A stretch of DNA of 64,000 nucleotides from Leisingera sp. ANG-M1 (GCF_000813745.1 NZ_JWLC01000013.1:125498-189497); one strand, 5' to 3'. Counted from the first letter of the stretch, positions 8,915-17,646 are shown. The notes: generated by a model from the sequence alone, not told the origin. A program made the numbers and translations.

Positions 8915-10611
8915 GCACGGTCGGGGTGGTCATGCTGGTGCACACGGCGCTGGAGCGGGCGGCGCAGGTGGTACGGCATTGGACCGCCAGCGGCTGCCCG
9001 GTGGTCCTGCATGTGGACCGCAACGTGGACCCCCGGGTGTTCACCCGGTTCCGAGAGTCGCTGGCTGATGAACCGCTGGTGCGCTTCTCTGCCCGCCACC
9101 GCTGCGAGTGGGGCACCTGGGGCATTGTTGCAGCCTCGCAGTCCGCGTCCGAGGTGATGCTGGCGCAGTTCCCGGGCGTCCGCCATGTCTATCTCGCTTC
9201 GGGGTCCTGCCTGCCTTTGCGGCCGATCGAAGAGCTGATTGATTACCTTGCCGCCCGCCCGCGCACCGATTTCATCGAAAGCGCCACCACCGCAGATGTG
9301 CCGTGGATTGTCGGCGGCCTCAGCCATGAGCGCTTTACCCTGCGGTTCCCGTTCTCCTGGAAGAAGAACCGTTACCTTTTCGACCGTTACGTGAACTTGC
9401 AGCGCAAGCTGCGGTTCAAGCGCCGGATCCCGCCCGGGCTGGTGCCGCATATGGGCAGCCAGTGGTGGTGCCTGACCCGGCAGACCTTGTCTGCGATCCT
9501 GGAGGACCCGGAGCGCCCGGTTTATGATGCCTACTTCCGCAAGGTTTGGATTCCGGATGAAAGCTACTTTCAGACGCTGGTGCGGCAGTGTTCCAGCAAT
9601 ATCGAGAGCCGCTCGCTGACGCTGTCGAAATTCGATTTCCAGGGCAAGCCGCATATTTTCTATGACGATCACCTGCAGCTGTTGCGACGGTCCGACTGTT
9701 TTGTCGCCCGCAAGATCTGGCCGCATGCGGAACGGCTGTACCAGGCTTTCCTGACCGACCCGGCCGGAGCGATGAAGCGGACCGAGCCAAACCCCGGCAA
9801 GATCGACCGGATCTTTGCCAAGGCCGTAGAGCGGCGCACACGCGGCCGCCCCGGCCTCTACATGCAGAGCCGCTTTCCCGGGCATGGTTCGGAGAACGGC
9901 ATCACCTCCAGCCCCTATTCCGTGTTCCAGGGCTTTACCGAGCTGTTTGAGGATTTTGAGACCTGGCTGGCCAGAACAACCGGCGCCCGGGTGCATGGCC
10001 ATATCTTTGCACCCGAAGGGGCGGCATTCTCGGAAGGCCAGACCCTGCTCAACGGCTGCCTCAACGGCAGCGCCAAGGTGCGCGACTATAACCCCGAGAG
10101 TTTTCTCACCAGCCTGATCTGGAACACCCGGGGCGAACGCCAGTGCTTCCAATTCGGGCCCCGCGACAATCAGGCGGTGAACTGGCTGATAGCCCGGGAT
10201 TCCAACGTGCAGATTTCGGTGATTAGCGGTGCATGGGCCGTGCCTCTGTTCAAATCCAACCGTAATTTCACCGAGCTGCGGCAGGAAGCCGCCCGGCTGC
10301 AGCGGATCGAGGCCGAGCAGCTGAAAGTGCTGCGGTCGCAATGGACCAAGGCGCGGGTGCGGATCTGGCCGATGGCGGAGTTTGCAGAGGCTCCGATGGA
10401 ACCGCTGCAAACGATCATTGACGAAATCGGGCCGCTGGCAGCCCGTCACCTGAGCGAGGCGCCGAAAATGACCGATCTTGAAGGTTTCGGGCAATTCCTG
10501 CAGAATCTGAAGAACCAGGGCATGCATCCTTATTTGATGGGGGACTTCCCGGTTGAGCATGGTCCGGTCAGCATGCCAAAGCCGCCGCGCAAACCCTATC
10601 TGGTGCGATAA
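8911..10611 (+). CDS. GT14-like (core-2/I-branching type) glycosyltransferase with long C-terminal region
   Basis: Residues 1-270 resemble the Branch (GT14) family of beta-1,6-N-acetylglucosaminyl/xylosyl transferases: HVDRN near residue 34, a LASGSCLP motif near residue 95, and MGSQWWCLTR near residue 185. The remaining 300 residues (about 270-566) are not a domain I can name; they include FPGHGSEN and an FGPRDNQAVNW segment. At 566 residues it is much longer than a minimal GT14 domain. It is translationally coupled to the preceding glycosyltransferase and followed six bases later by the sulfotransferase gene. Confidence 0.75.
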   Translation: MSTVGVVMLVHTALERAAQVVRHWTASGCPVVLHVDRNVDPRVFTRFRESLADEPLVRFSARHRCEWGTWGIVAASQSASEVMLAQFPGVRHVYLASGSCLPLRPIEELIDYLAARPRTDFIESATTADVPWIVGGLSHERFTLRFPFSWKKNRYLFDRYVNLQRKLRFKRRIPPGLVPHMGSQWWCLTRQTLSAILEDPERPVYDAYFRKVWIPDESYFQTLVRQCSSNIESRSLTLSKFDFQGKPHIFYDDHLQLLRRSDCFVARKIWPHAERLYQAFLTDPAGAMKRTEPNPGKIDRIFAKAVERRTRGRPGLYMQSRFPGHGSENGITSSPYSVFQGFTELFEDFETWLARTTGARVHGHIFAPEGAAFSEGQTLLNGCLNGSAKVRDYNPESFLTSLIWNTRGERQCFQFGPRDNQAVNWLIARDSNVQISVISGAWAVPLFKSNRNFTELRQEAARLQRIEAEQLKVLRSQWTKARVRIWPMAEFAEAPMEPLQTIIDEIGPLAARHLSEAPKMTDLEGFGQFLQNLKNQGMHPYLMGDFPVEHGPVSMPKPPRKPYLVR

Positions 10612-10617
10612 ATCCTG

Positions 10618-12051
10618 ATGTCTTCTTCCTTTGACTATTTTGCTGTCTTTGCGGAAATGCGGACCGGTTCCAATTTCCTGGAGGCCAACCTCAACGCCTT
10701 TGACGGACTCATCTGCCACGGCGAGGCCTTCAATCCGCATTTCATCGGCTATCCGAACAAGAGCGAAATTCTTGGCGTGACCCAGCCCATGCGCGAGGCG
10801 GACCCGGAGCGGCTGCTGCAGGAGATCAAGGCGCAGCCCGGTGTGCTGGGGGGCTTCCGCTATTTCCACGATCACGATCCGCGGGTGCTGGATACAATGC
10901 TGGACGATCCGCGCTGCGGCAAGATCGTGCTGACCCGCAATCCTTTGGACAGCTATGTGTCCTGGAAGATCGCTCAGGAAACCGGCCAGTGGAAGCTGAC
11001 CAATGTGAAACGCCGCAAGGAGGCCAAGGTGCGGTTTGACGCAGCGGAGTTTGCAGCGCATGTGGAGGCGCTGCAGGACTTCCAGGTGACGCTGCTGAAC
11101 CGGCTGCAGGGCCTGGGGCAGACGGCGTTTTATGTGGCTTACGAAGATTTGCAGAGCGTGGAGGTGATGAACGGGCTGGCGCGCTGGCTTGGGGTGCCGC
11201 AGCAGCTGGAGGCGCTGGACGAGAGCCTCAAGCGGCAAAACCCGGCGCCGCTGCTGTCCAAGGTCGCCAATCCTGATGACGTGCAGGAGGCGCTGGCCGG
11301 CATGGACCGGTTCAACCTGACACGGACGCCGAATTTCGAGCCGCGCCGGGGGCCGGCGGTGCCCGGCTATGCTGCCGGCGTGGTGACGCCGCTGCTGTAC
11401 CTGCCGCTGAAGGGCGGGCCTGAGCCGGAGGTGGCGCGCTGGATGGCAGGCCTGGACCATGTGGCGCCGGACGGGCTGATCCAGGGCATGAACCAGAAGC
11501 AGCTGCGGCAGTGGAAACGCGGCAACAAGGGCTTCCGCAGCTTCACGGTGCTGCGCCACCCGGCAGCACGGGCGCATGCAGTGTTCTGCCGCCGCGTTCT
11601 GCGGGCGGGAGAGGGCAGTTACAAACCGGTCCGCAACACGCTGCGGCGTCAATTTGGAGTGAAAATCCCGGAAAACGGTCCAGGCGGAGGCTACTCCCTG
11701 CCGCAGCACAGAGAAGCGTTTTGCGGGTTTTTGGCATTTCTGCGGGCCAATCTGGCTGGGCAGACCTCGGTGCGGGTGGATCCGGAGTGGGCCAGCCAGA
11801 GCCAGGTTCTGGCAGGATTTGCCGAGCTCGGATCTCCGGACCTTCTGATCCGCGAGGAGGAAATGGCAGAGGATCTTCCGGCACTGGCGCGCAAACTGGG
11901 GCGGCTGGAGCCGGGGGAGGTGCCTGCTGCTGCGCCGGACGTTCCGTTTACGCTGAACGATATCTATGACGCGGAGCTGGAAGCGATGGTTGCAGCGGTG
12001 TACCAGCGCGACTATCTGGCTTTTGGCTTTGGTCCTTGGCGCCAGGACTGA
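10618..12051 (+). CDS. Sulfotransferase with a second, degenerate sulfotransferase-like half
   Basis: Likely transfers sulfate from PAPS to a glycan or lipid-linked saccharide. The N-terminal half has the 5'-phosphosulfate loop RTGSNFLE (R15-E22) and the 3'-phosphate motif LTRNPLDSYVS (R107, S112), as in NodH-like enzymes. The C-terminal half carries a second RHP...R motif (VLRHPAARAH, R313) followed by a DPEWASQSQVL segment near residue 388. That is reminiscent of the HW.PQ region of Sulfotransfer_2 proteins, but I see no second P-loop. At 477 residues it is nearly twice the length of single-domain bacterial enzymes. It closes the glycan gene run. Confidence 0.8.
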   Translation: MSSSFDYFAVFAEMRTGSNFLEANLNAFDGLICHGEAFNPHFIGYPNKSEILGVTQPMREADPERLLQEIKAQPGVLGGFRYFHDHDPRVLDTMLDDPRCGKIVLTRNPLDSYVSWKIAQETGQWKLTNVKRRKEAKVRFDAAEFAAHVEALQDFQVTLLNRLQGLGQTAFYVAYEDLQSVEVMNGLARWLGVPQQLEALDESLKRQNPAPLLSKVANPDDVQEALAGMDRFNLTRTPNFEPRRGPAVPGYAAGVVTPLLYLPLKGGPEPEVARWMAGLDHVAPDGLIQGMNQKQLRQWKRGNKGFRSFTVLRHPAARAHAVFCRRVLRAGEGSYKPVRNTLRRQFGVKIPENGPGGGYSLPQHREAFCGFLAFLRANLAGQTSVRVDPEWASQSQVLAGFAELGSPDLLIREEEMAEDLPALARKLGRLEPGEVPAAAPDVPFTLNDIYDAELEAMVAAVYQRDYLAFGFGPWRQD

Positions 12052-12397
12052 CCTGACCTGACCTGGCCTGCCCGGACCGCTGCGGTCTCTGCCAGCAAGG
12101 CGCTCCCGCGCCCGCCGGAAGTTTGGCAAGCCAAACATCCGCAACGGCCTTGGGCCGGGCGCCGCACGGAGTGCGGCGCGGTGATTGCGGCAGGCTTTGC
12201 GCAGAGATGCGGCGGTGCAGTGGGAAGCGCGGCTGCATGCCTGTGAGCTGAAGGCTCTCAGGCGTGCCTGGCCCAACGGGAAGAGTGCCGCCGGAAGGCG
12301 GCCGATGACGGGCGGGAGATCCTGCCACCGGAAGCAGACGGCGCAACCGGACGGGCGGCAAGCGGTGTTTGGGTTTCAGATGGCCGGAAATCGCACG
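12052..12397. other. 346-base intergenic region with GC-rich palindromes
   Basis: No convincing gene. It holds GTTTGGC-AA-GCCAAAC (12121-12136), a TTGGGCC[G]GGCGC core (12150-12162), a 9-bp hairpin (12159-12179) and an inverted GGCCCAACGG copy (12270-12279). The same arrangement recurs after hemN at 19066-19125. The short open frames here look like GC-rich noise. Confidence 0.5.
12121..12179. repeat. Palindromic intergenic element, copy A
   Basis: Order: 7-bp inverted repeat (12121-12136), short spacer, TTGGGCCGGGCGC core, then hairpin GCGCCGCAC-GGA-GTGCGGCGC (12159-12179). Copy B at 19066-19125 has the same order with different stem sequences, so the shared part is the core plus the architecture. 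It may serve as a terminator for the sulfotransferase gene. Confidence 0.45.
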
Positions 12398-12862
12398 TCA
12401 GGCAGCCTGAACTGACTGGTCCTCGGTCAGGATGGTGTACAAGGTTGCCGGCTCGTGATTGGCGCGCAGCTTGGTGCAGAAGCTCTGCTCGCGCAGAGTG
12501 CGGGACACCAGCGCCAGGGCTTTCAGATGCTCGACACCGGCGTCTTCCGGTGCAAACAGGGCAAAGGCGATGTCCACCGGCTGGCGGTCAACTGCTCCGA
12601 AATCCAGCGGCTTTTCCAGAATCAGGAAAATGCCGCAGACCTCGCTGATCATGTCCAGCCGGGCATGCGGCAGGGCAACGCCATGGCCCACCCCGGTGGG
12701 GCCGAGGCTTTCGCGGTCCAGCAAAGCCTCGAGCGTGGCTTGGGCGTCCAGCCCATAGGCGGTCTGAGCAACATCTGCGATTTCCTGGAACAAGCGCTTC
12801 TTGCTGGAGGCCGCACCGATTACCCGGACGGCCTCTGGCTTGAGGATGCTGGAAATCTGCAT
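12398..12862 (-). CDS. ptsN: PTS IIA-like nitrogen regulatory protein PtsN (EIIA-Ntr)
   Basis: Cytoplasmic phosphoacceptor of the PTS-Ntr chain (PtsP-PtsO-PtsN), involved in regulation of potassium, nitrogen and carbon metabolism, not sugar uptake. The 154-residue protein has the active-site segment GVALPHARLD with the phosphorylated His at residue 66. It is the last gene of the minus-strand lpt-hpf-ptsN run and starts 50 bases after hpf, the usual neighbourhood in proteobacteria. Confidence 0.93.
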   Translation of the reverse strand: MQISSILKPEAVRVIGAASSKKRLFQEIADVAQTAYGLDAQATLEALLDRESLGPTGVGHGVALPHARLDMISEVCGIFLILEKPLDFGAVDRQPVDIAFALFAPEDAGVEHLKALALVSRTLREQSFCTKLRANHEPATLYTILTEDQSVQAA

Positions 12863-12912
12863 TTCTTCTGCTCCGTTCCGGCGCCCCGCAGGGGCGCCGA
12901 TACCTTAGATGA

Positions 12913-13470
12913 TCACGGGTCGATCCAGCCGATGTTGCCGTCTTCACGGCGGTAGACCACATTCAACCCGTCTTTGCCTTCGTTACGGAAGACCAGAACC
13001 GGTGCCCCTGCAAGCTCCATCTGCATCACCGCTTCCCCGACCGACAGCGACGGAATCCGGGTTTCCATTTCGGCGACGATGATCGGCTGCAGCGAGTCCG
13101 GCTCGGTATCCGCTTCCTCAGATGCGAGGATATACGAATTGGCGCCCAGATGTTCAACCGGTTCGCTGCGGTCCTTGTGGTGATCTTTCAACCGGCGCTT
13201 GTAGCGGCGCAGCTGCTTTTCCATTTTCTCGCAGCAGCCTTCGAACGCAGCATAGATTTCCGTCGCATGTGCTTTGGCCTGGGCGGTCAGTCCAGTGGAC
13301 AGATGCACAGTGGTTTCACATACATACTCATGCGCCGAACGGGAAAAGACCACGGCGGCGTCGGTTGGCCGTTCAGCATACTTCTGAACAACCGAACCCA
13401 GCTCGTTCTGCACATGTGTTTGCAGAGCTTCGCCGATGTCGATCTGTTTACCGCTGATTTTGTAACGCAT
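12913..13470 (-). CDS. hpf: Ribosome hibernation-promoting factor, long form
   Basis: Binds the small ribosomal subunit and promotes inactive 100S dimers in slow growth. The start is chosen at the ATG ending at 13470 (MRYKISGKQIDIG), which has AGGAGATCAC directly upstream. An in-frame extension of 21 codons to 13533 lacks family similarity. The 185-residue length gives the N-terminal S30AE domain (about 1-100) plus the C-terminal dimerisation domain (about 130-185, with PVLVFRNEGKDGLNVVYRR) of long-form HPF. It lies between lptB and ptsN; no rpoN gene is present in the gap. Confidence 0.93.
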   Translation of the reverse strand: MRYKISGKQIDIGEALQTHVQNELGSVVQKYAERPTDAAVVFSRSAHEYVCETTVHLSTGLTAQAKAHATEIYAAFEGCCEKMEKQLRRYKRRLKDHHKDRSEPVEHLGANSYILASEEADTEPDSLQPIIVAEMETRIPSLSVGEAVMQMELAGAPVLVFRNEGKDGLNVVYRREDGNIGWIDP

Positions 13471-13742
13471 GTGATCTCCTTCACGAATTATTGCGGCCGA
13501 ATCTGCTGCCAAGGCAATCCTTGGCAGTGTCACGTCAGATGCGGATCCGGGGGGCAGGCAAGGCGGCCGGTTGCATCGCTGCAGGCCCTGTTGCCAAGGC
13601 CATCAAGCGGTTTGCATCGGTGTGCGCATTTGCCATGAGGTAATTCGACGGCAACTGGCCGGGAGAGTCAATGCGAATCCCGGAAAAAAGAAACATGGGT
13701 TTCAGGCATATTTTTCCGGTTGCCCGCCATTGGCGGAGCGGG

Positions 13743-14501
13743 TCAGGAAATCCGGAAATTGTCGCCGAGGTAGACGCGGCGGACGTTTTCGTTTTCCACC
13801 ACTTCCTCGGGGCTGCCGGACATCAGCACCTGGCCGTCGTGCAGGATATAGGCGCGGTCGACGATCTCGAGCGTTTCGCGCACGTTATGGTCGGTGATCA
13901 GAACACCGATGCCGCGCTTTTTCAGGTCCGCCACCAGATGGCGGATATCGCCGACCGAAATCGGGTCGACGCCGGCAAAAGGCTCGTCAAGCAGCAGGTA
14001 CTTCGGATCGGCAGCCAGGCAGCGGGCGATTTCGACCCGGCGGCGCTCGCCGCCCGACAGCGCCAGGGCCGGGGCGCGGCGCAGGTGCTCGATCGAGAAG
14101 TCCGACAGCAGCTCTTCCAGCCGCTCACGGCGTTTGTGCTCGTGCTTTTGCGAGATGTCGAGCACAGCAGAGATATTGTCCTCGACCGACAGGCCGCGGA
14201 AGATCGACATTTCCTGCGGCAGGTAGCCGATGCCCAGCCGGGCGCGGCGGTACATCGGCAGGCCGGTCACGTTCTGGCCGTCTATGGTGACGGTGCCGGC
14301 CTCGGGGAATACCAAGCCGGCGATGGCGTAGAAGCTGGTGGTCTTGCCGGAGCCATTGGGACCCAGCAGTGCCACTACTTCACCGCGCTTCAGCGACATC
14401 GACACGTCGCGGATCACCACCCGCTTGCGGTAGGATTTGCGCAGCTTCTCGATGCGCAGCCCGGAGGAGCCTTCGGTAACAGTCAGATCCGGCCGCGCCA
14501 T
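13743..14501 (-). CDS. lptB: LPS export ABC transporter ATP-binding protein LptB
   Basis: ATPase that powers LPS extraction by LptFG and transfer through LptC and LptA. The 252-residue protein has Walker A GPNGSGKT (47-54), signature [13 protein letters not shown] (about 145-157), Walker B YLLLDEP and the LptB-typical [12 protein letters not shown] segment. Its start overlaps the lptA stop by one base. The last gene of the lptCAB group; 272 bases then separate it from hpf. Confidence 0.96.
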   Translation of the reverse strand: MARPDLTVTEGSSGLRIEKLRKSYRKRVVIRDVSMSLKRGEVVALLGPNGSGKTTSFYAIAGLVFPEAGTVTIDGQNVTGLPMYRRARLGIGYLPQEMSIFRGLSVEDNISAVLDISQKHEHKRRERLEELLSDFSIEHLRRAPALALSGGERRRVEIARCLAADPKYLLLDEPFAGVDPISVGDIRHLVADLKKRGIGVLITDHNVRETLEIVDRAYILHDGQVLMSGSPEEVVENENVRRVYLGDNFRIS

Positions 14502-15013
14502 CAGTTGCTGCCGCCGTCCGGGTTCAGGATGGTTTTCACCCGGCCTGCCATCTGCGCGGTGCCCGAGGTCAGGTTCACTTCCAGCCGGTTCGAGGCCAGA
14601 GTGCCGCCTTCCTGGTTCAGCAGAACATTGCCGGTCATCACGATAGTGCCCTTGTCGATGGTGTATTCGGCGCGCTGCGCCTCGGCTGCATCTGGGCCGC
14701 TGACCAGAACCACATTGCCGGTGGCCTCCAGCCGTTCGATGCCGGCCTTGGCGCCGCTATCATCCGCGGTCTTGTAGATCACCAGTACCTTGTCGGCCGA
14801 CAGCCGCATGATGCCCTGAACGATCAGCACATTGCCGGTAAACTCGGCAGAGCCGTCGGATTGGTTCACCGCCAGATTGTCAGCAGTGACCTCGACGGGC
14901 TGGCTGGGATCGGATTTGACCGCGCCAAAAGCGACGGAGGCCGTCTGCGCAGCAGCAAGGCCGGGAAGCATTGCCAGCGGCAGGCAGAATATCAGGGCGC
15001 GCAAATAGGACAC
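14501..15013 (-). CDS. lptA: LPS periplasmic transport protein LptA
   Basis: Periplasmic bridge protein carrying LPS from LptC to the outer-membrane LptD complex. The 170-residue precursor has a signal peptide ending near [10 protein letters not shown] (about residue 22). It then has a beta-jellyroll LptA/OstA domain with segments such as [20 protein letters not shown] and [12 protein letters not shown]. Three bases from lptC and overlapping lptB. Confidence 0.93.
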   Translation of the reverse strand: MSYLRALIFCLPLAMLPGLAAAQTASVAFGAVKSDPSQPVEVTADNLAVNQSDGSAEFTGNVLIVQGIMRLSADKVLVIYKTADDSGAKAGIERLEATGNVVLVSGPDAAEAQRAEYTIDKGTIVMTGNVLLNQEGGTLASNRLEVNLTSGTAQMAGRVKTILNPDGGSN

Positions 15014-15016
15014 AGG

Positions 15017-15616
15017 TTATCTTTCCGGTTTCTGGGGATCATATAGCAGCTTCACCCCGTTTTTGAACAGCATATGGACCGGGCCGCCCTCGGTTTTCAC
15101 CCCGATGCGCATATTACCTGCGGTCAGCTTGCCAATTGCGCCGCTGGCGCGGACCGGGCCGGGACTTTCCGCTTCCAGCCCGCTGAGCGCGGTGTTCAGC
15201 TCTTCGGTCTCGACCAGCAGCCCGTCGGCGGAGGTAATGGTCACGTTTCCGGTGAACTGCGCGGTGTCCTGGCCGGGATGAATGGCGCCGGTCTTGGAGG
15301 CGAGGGTGATCTGCCCGCCATCGGCCAGATTGATCTCGGCAGCGAGATCGCTGGCAATCGCCGGGGAGCCGGCGCCGCCGGGACGGGCCAGCGAGGCGGT
15401 GACCATGATCTCGTCGCCCTGCGCGGTGGTGCCGGAGAAGAACGGCGCAGTGATCTGCTGGCCTTTCATCCTGTCCTCGATCTCCTTTTGGGCAAAGGGG
15501 ATCACCGCGTCCGTATTCACGCCGCGCGAGATCAGGAACAGGGTGGACATCAGAACCAGGGCCGCCAACGGCAGCAACACCTTGAGATAGGCAACGGCTC
15601 TGGAGTAGCTGTCCAT
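15017..15616 (-). CDS. lptC: LPS export protein LptC
   Basis: Bitopic inner-membrane protein linking LptBFG to LptA. The chosen start (ATG at 15614-15616, MDSYSRAVAYLKV) puts a single transmembrane helix at about residues 10-32, followed by a periplasmic beta-rich domain (with QFTGNVTITSADGL), as in the LptC/YrbK family. Longer in-frame starts would overlap kdsD and add a non-homologous stretch. Length 199 residues is typical for Rhodobacteraceae. Sits between kdsD and lptA in the same operon. Confidence 0.9.
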   Translation of the reverse strand: MDSYSRAVAYLKVLLPLAALVLMSTLFLISRGVNTDAVIPFAQKEIEDRMKGQQITAPFFSGTTAQGDEIMVTASLARPGGAGSPAIASDLAAEINLADGGQITLASKTGAIHPGQDTAQFTGNVTITSADGLLVETEELNTALSGLEAESPGPVRASGAIGKLTAGNMRIGVKTEGGPVHMLFKNGVKLLYDPQKPER

Positions 15617-15638
15617 AGTCCTGAAACTCCGGCCCGCG

Positions 15639-16607
15639 TCAGCCCAAGCCTGCGCGCAGGCAGTCGTGGATGTGCAGCAGCCCCTCGGCCTTGCCGCCGT
15701 TTTCCGGATCCACCACAAACAGGCAGGTGATCTTGCGCTGGTTCATCACGGCGACCGCTTCTTCGGCCATGGCGCCAGGAGCGATTGTGGCCGGGCCCGC
15801 GGTCATGACTTCCGCGGCGGTTTTTTCCAACAGCCCGTCCATGTGGCGGCGCAGGTCGCCGTCGGTGATGATGCCGGCCAGGGAACCGTCTGCTGCGGCA
15901 ACGCCGGCAACACCAAAGCCTTTCTGGCTGATCTCGATCAGCGCATCGGGCATCGGCGTGGCCTCGGGGACCAGCGGCAGGGCCTCGCCGGCGTGCATCA
16001 GGTCGCGCACTTTGCTGAGCTGTGCGCCCAGCTTGCCGCCCGGATGGAAGTCGCGGAAATTCTCCGGGCGGAAATCCCGGTGTTTCATCAGCGCAATCGC
16101 CAGCGCGTCGCCCATCGCCAGGGTTAGAGTGGTTGAGATCGACGGCACCATGCCAAACCCGCAGGCTTCACCCAGCGAGGGGATCTGCAGATGCACATCC
16201 GCCTGTTTCATCAGGGTGCTGTCCAACTTGCTGGACAGCCCAATGAGGGGAATGCCGAAGCGGCGGGTGAAGACGAGCAGGTTGGCCAGTTCCGGCGCCT
16301 CTCCGGAGTTGGAGATCGCCAGCACCACATCGCCCTCGGACAGCATGCCAAGGTCGCCGTGGCTGGCCTCGGCCGGATGCACGAAATAGGCGGGGGTGCC
16401 GGTGGAGGCGAGGGTGGCGGCGATCTTGTGGCCGATATGGCCGGATTTGCCGATGCCGCTGACGATGATGCGGCCCTTTGCCCCGAGGATCAGCTGCACC
16501 GCTTCGGCAAAGCGGTTGTCCAGGCTGTCTGCCAGAGCGTCCAGCGCCTTGGCTTCATCAGCGATCACCTGGCGGGCGGTAGAAAGGAATTTTTCTGTAT
16601 TGGTCAT
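15639..16607 (-). CDS. kdsD: Arabinose-5-phosphate isomerase (KdsD/KpsF)
   Basis: Converts ribulose-5-phosphate to arabinose-5-phosphate, the first committed step of KDO synthesis. The 322-residue protein has an N-terminal SIS sugar-isomerase domain (GRIIVSGIGKSGHIGHK near residue 45; the EASHGDLG loop near 82) and a C-terminal CBS pair (about 200-320). Its ATG overlaps the rnd stop by four bases. Links KDO supply to LPS transport genes immediately downstream. KpsF-type capsule paralogues look the same, so the lpt context is what points to the housekeeping enzyme. Confidence 0.93.
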   Translation of the reverse strand: MTNTEKFLSTARQVIADEAKALDALADSLDNRFAEAVQLILGAKGRIIVSGIGKSGHIGHKIAATLASTGTPAYFVHPAEASHGDLGMLSEGDVVLAISNSGEAPELANLLVFTRRFGIPLIGLSSKLDSTLMKQADVHLQIPSLGEACGFGMVPSISTTLTLAMGDALAIALMKHRDFRPENFRDFHPGGKLGAQLSKVRDLMHAGEALPLVPEATPMPDALIEISQKGFGVAGVAAADGSLAGIITDGDLRRHMDGLLEKTAAEVMTAGPATIAPGAMAEEAVAVMNQRKITCLFVVDPENGGKAEGLLHIHDCLRAGLG

Positions 16608-17218
16608 GAGTGTGCAAAAATATCAGTTTCGGGCCAGCCGGCGAGATCCAGCCTGGCGCGCATGGGAAGAAAATCGAAACAGGCCTGGGCCATTCCGGTG
16701 CGGTCTTCGCGGGCGAGCCGCTTGTCCAGCGCCTCGCGCAGCCTGTGCAGGTGCAGCACGTCCGAGGCGGCATAATCGAGCTGGGCATCGGTCAGCTCTT
16801 CGGCACCCCAGTCGCTCATCTGCTGCTGCTTGGAGATGTCGACGCCGAGAAGTTCTTGGGTCAGGTTTCTGAGCCCGTGCCGGTCGGTATAGGTGCGCAC
16901 CAGGCGGCTGGCGATCTTGGTGCAATAAACCGGCGCCGCCAGGGCGCCAAAAGCATTATACATGGCGGCAATATCGAACCGGCCGAAATGGAACAGTTTC
17001 AGGACATTGGGGTCTTCCAGCATCCGGCAGAGATTGGGAGCTTCGGTCTGGCCCTTGGCCACCTGCACGATATGGGCGTCGCCGTCGCCGCCGGACATCT
17101 GGATCACGCAAAGCCGGTCGCGGTGCGGGTTCAGACCCATGGTTTCGCAATCAATGGCCACAACAGGACCAAGGTCCAGCCCGTCGGGCAGGTCGTTCTT
17201 GTACAGGTGGTTGGCCAC
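16604..17218 (-). CDS. rnd: Ribonuclease D-family 3'-5' exonuclease
   Basis: DEDD-family 3'-5' exoribonuclease implicated in tRNA 3' trimming. Start chosen at GTG (17216-17218; VANHLYKNDLPDG), giving 204 residues: the exonuclease domain only, without the HRDC domains of E. coli RNase D, as is common in alphaproteobacteria. Catalytic motifs are DCE at D23-E25, FHFGRFDIAAM (ExoII) near residue 85 and YAASD (ExoIII) near 150. An open frame continues upstream through the tRNA-Leu gene, but that part is antisense tRNA, not protein. First gene of the kdsD-lpt operon. Confidence 0.9.
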   Translation of the reverse strand: MANHLYKNDLPDGLDLGPVVAIDCETMGLNPHRDRLCVIQMSGGDGDAHIVQVAKGQTEAPNLCRMLEDPNVLKLFHFGRFDIAAMYNAFGALAAPVYCTKIASRLVRTYTDRHGLRNLTQELLGVDISKQQQMSDWGAEELTDAQLDYAASDVLHLHRLREALDKRLAREDRTGMAQACFDFLPMRARLDLAGWPETDIFAHS

Positions 17219-17377
17219 AGGGGTTCCCTTTTGATATTCACCGCGCCGGCTGGTGCTGGACAGGAGATAGGCGCTTTGGCCGTCAAACTCAACTGCGCCG
17301 GGGCAGGCTGGTTTACAGGTGCGCTTAGCCGTGCTGCGGAACGGGGCATCCCGGACTGGCGTATATATCTTGGGAAA

Positions 17378-17464
17378 TGGTGCCCAGGAGAGGACTCGAA
17401 CCTCCACGTCCATACGGACACTAGCACCTGAAGCTAGCGCGTCTACCAATTCCGCCACCTGGGC
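17378..17464 (-). tRNA. tRNA-Leu (anticodon CAG), CCA encoded
   Basis: On the minus strand the acceptor arms GCCCAGG and CCTGGGC pair, with discriminator A and an encoded CCA (17378-17380). The D-arm has the AATTGGTAGACGC signature, the anticodon stem CTAGC/GCTAG encloses TTCAGGT (anticodon CAG), a long variable arm follows, and the T-arm has GGTTCGAGTCC. The long variable arm is class II, as expected for leucine. It lies between rnd and the divergent hemN. Confidence 0.97.
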
Positions 17465-17632
17465 AGGTGTCGTGAGGAGGGCGTATAAGCAGAGTCGCAG
17501 GCAGCGTCAAATGGAAAATGCGCGTCTTTGCCGATTTTCCGGAAAATCAGCGTATGCAGGGAATTTTCAATTGAAACCAGTGTGTTGATGGGAAACGCGG
17601 AAAAGCCGGAATGGATAACTCAGGCCATCGGT

Positions 17633-17646
17633 TTGATCCTGCGCAA
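17633..17646 (+). promoter_or_regulatory. Weak FNR/FnrL-like site upstream of hemN
   Basis: TTGAT-CCTG-CGCAA matches 8 of 10 defined positions of the FNR consensus TTGAT-N4-ATCAA and lies 35 bases before the hemN start. hemN genes are known FnrL targets in Rhodobacter, which is the reason for listing it. Confidence 0.3.

Noticed and set aside
8800-12276. 1158-codon open frame antisense to the glycosyltransferase and sulfotransferase genes
   Set aside because: The plus-strand genes have clear family motifs across the same interval; the antisense frame is Arg/His/Gln-rich with no motif, a usual by-product of GC-rich codon use.
13471-13533. Longer hpf start at 13533
   Set aside because: No similarity before MRYKISGK and a strong AGGAG site directly precedes that ATG.
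17219-17458. N-terminal extension of rnd through the tRNA region
   Set aside because: The extension is the translated tRNA-Leu gene (MAELVDALASG-type peptide, a known annotation artefact).
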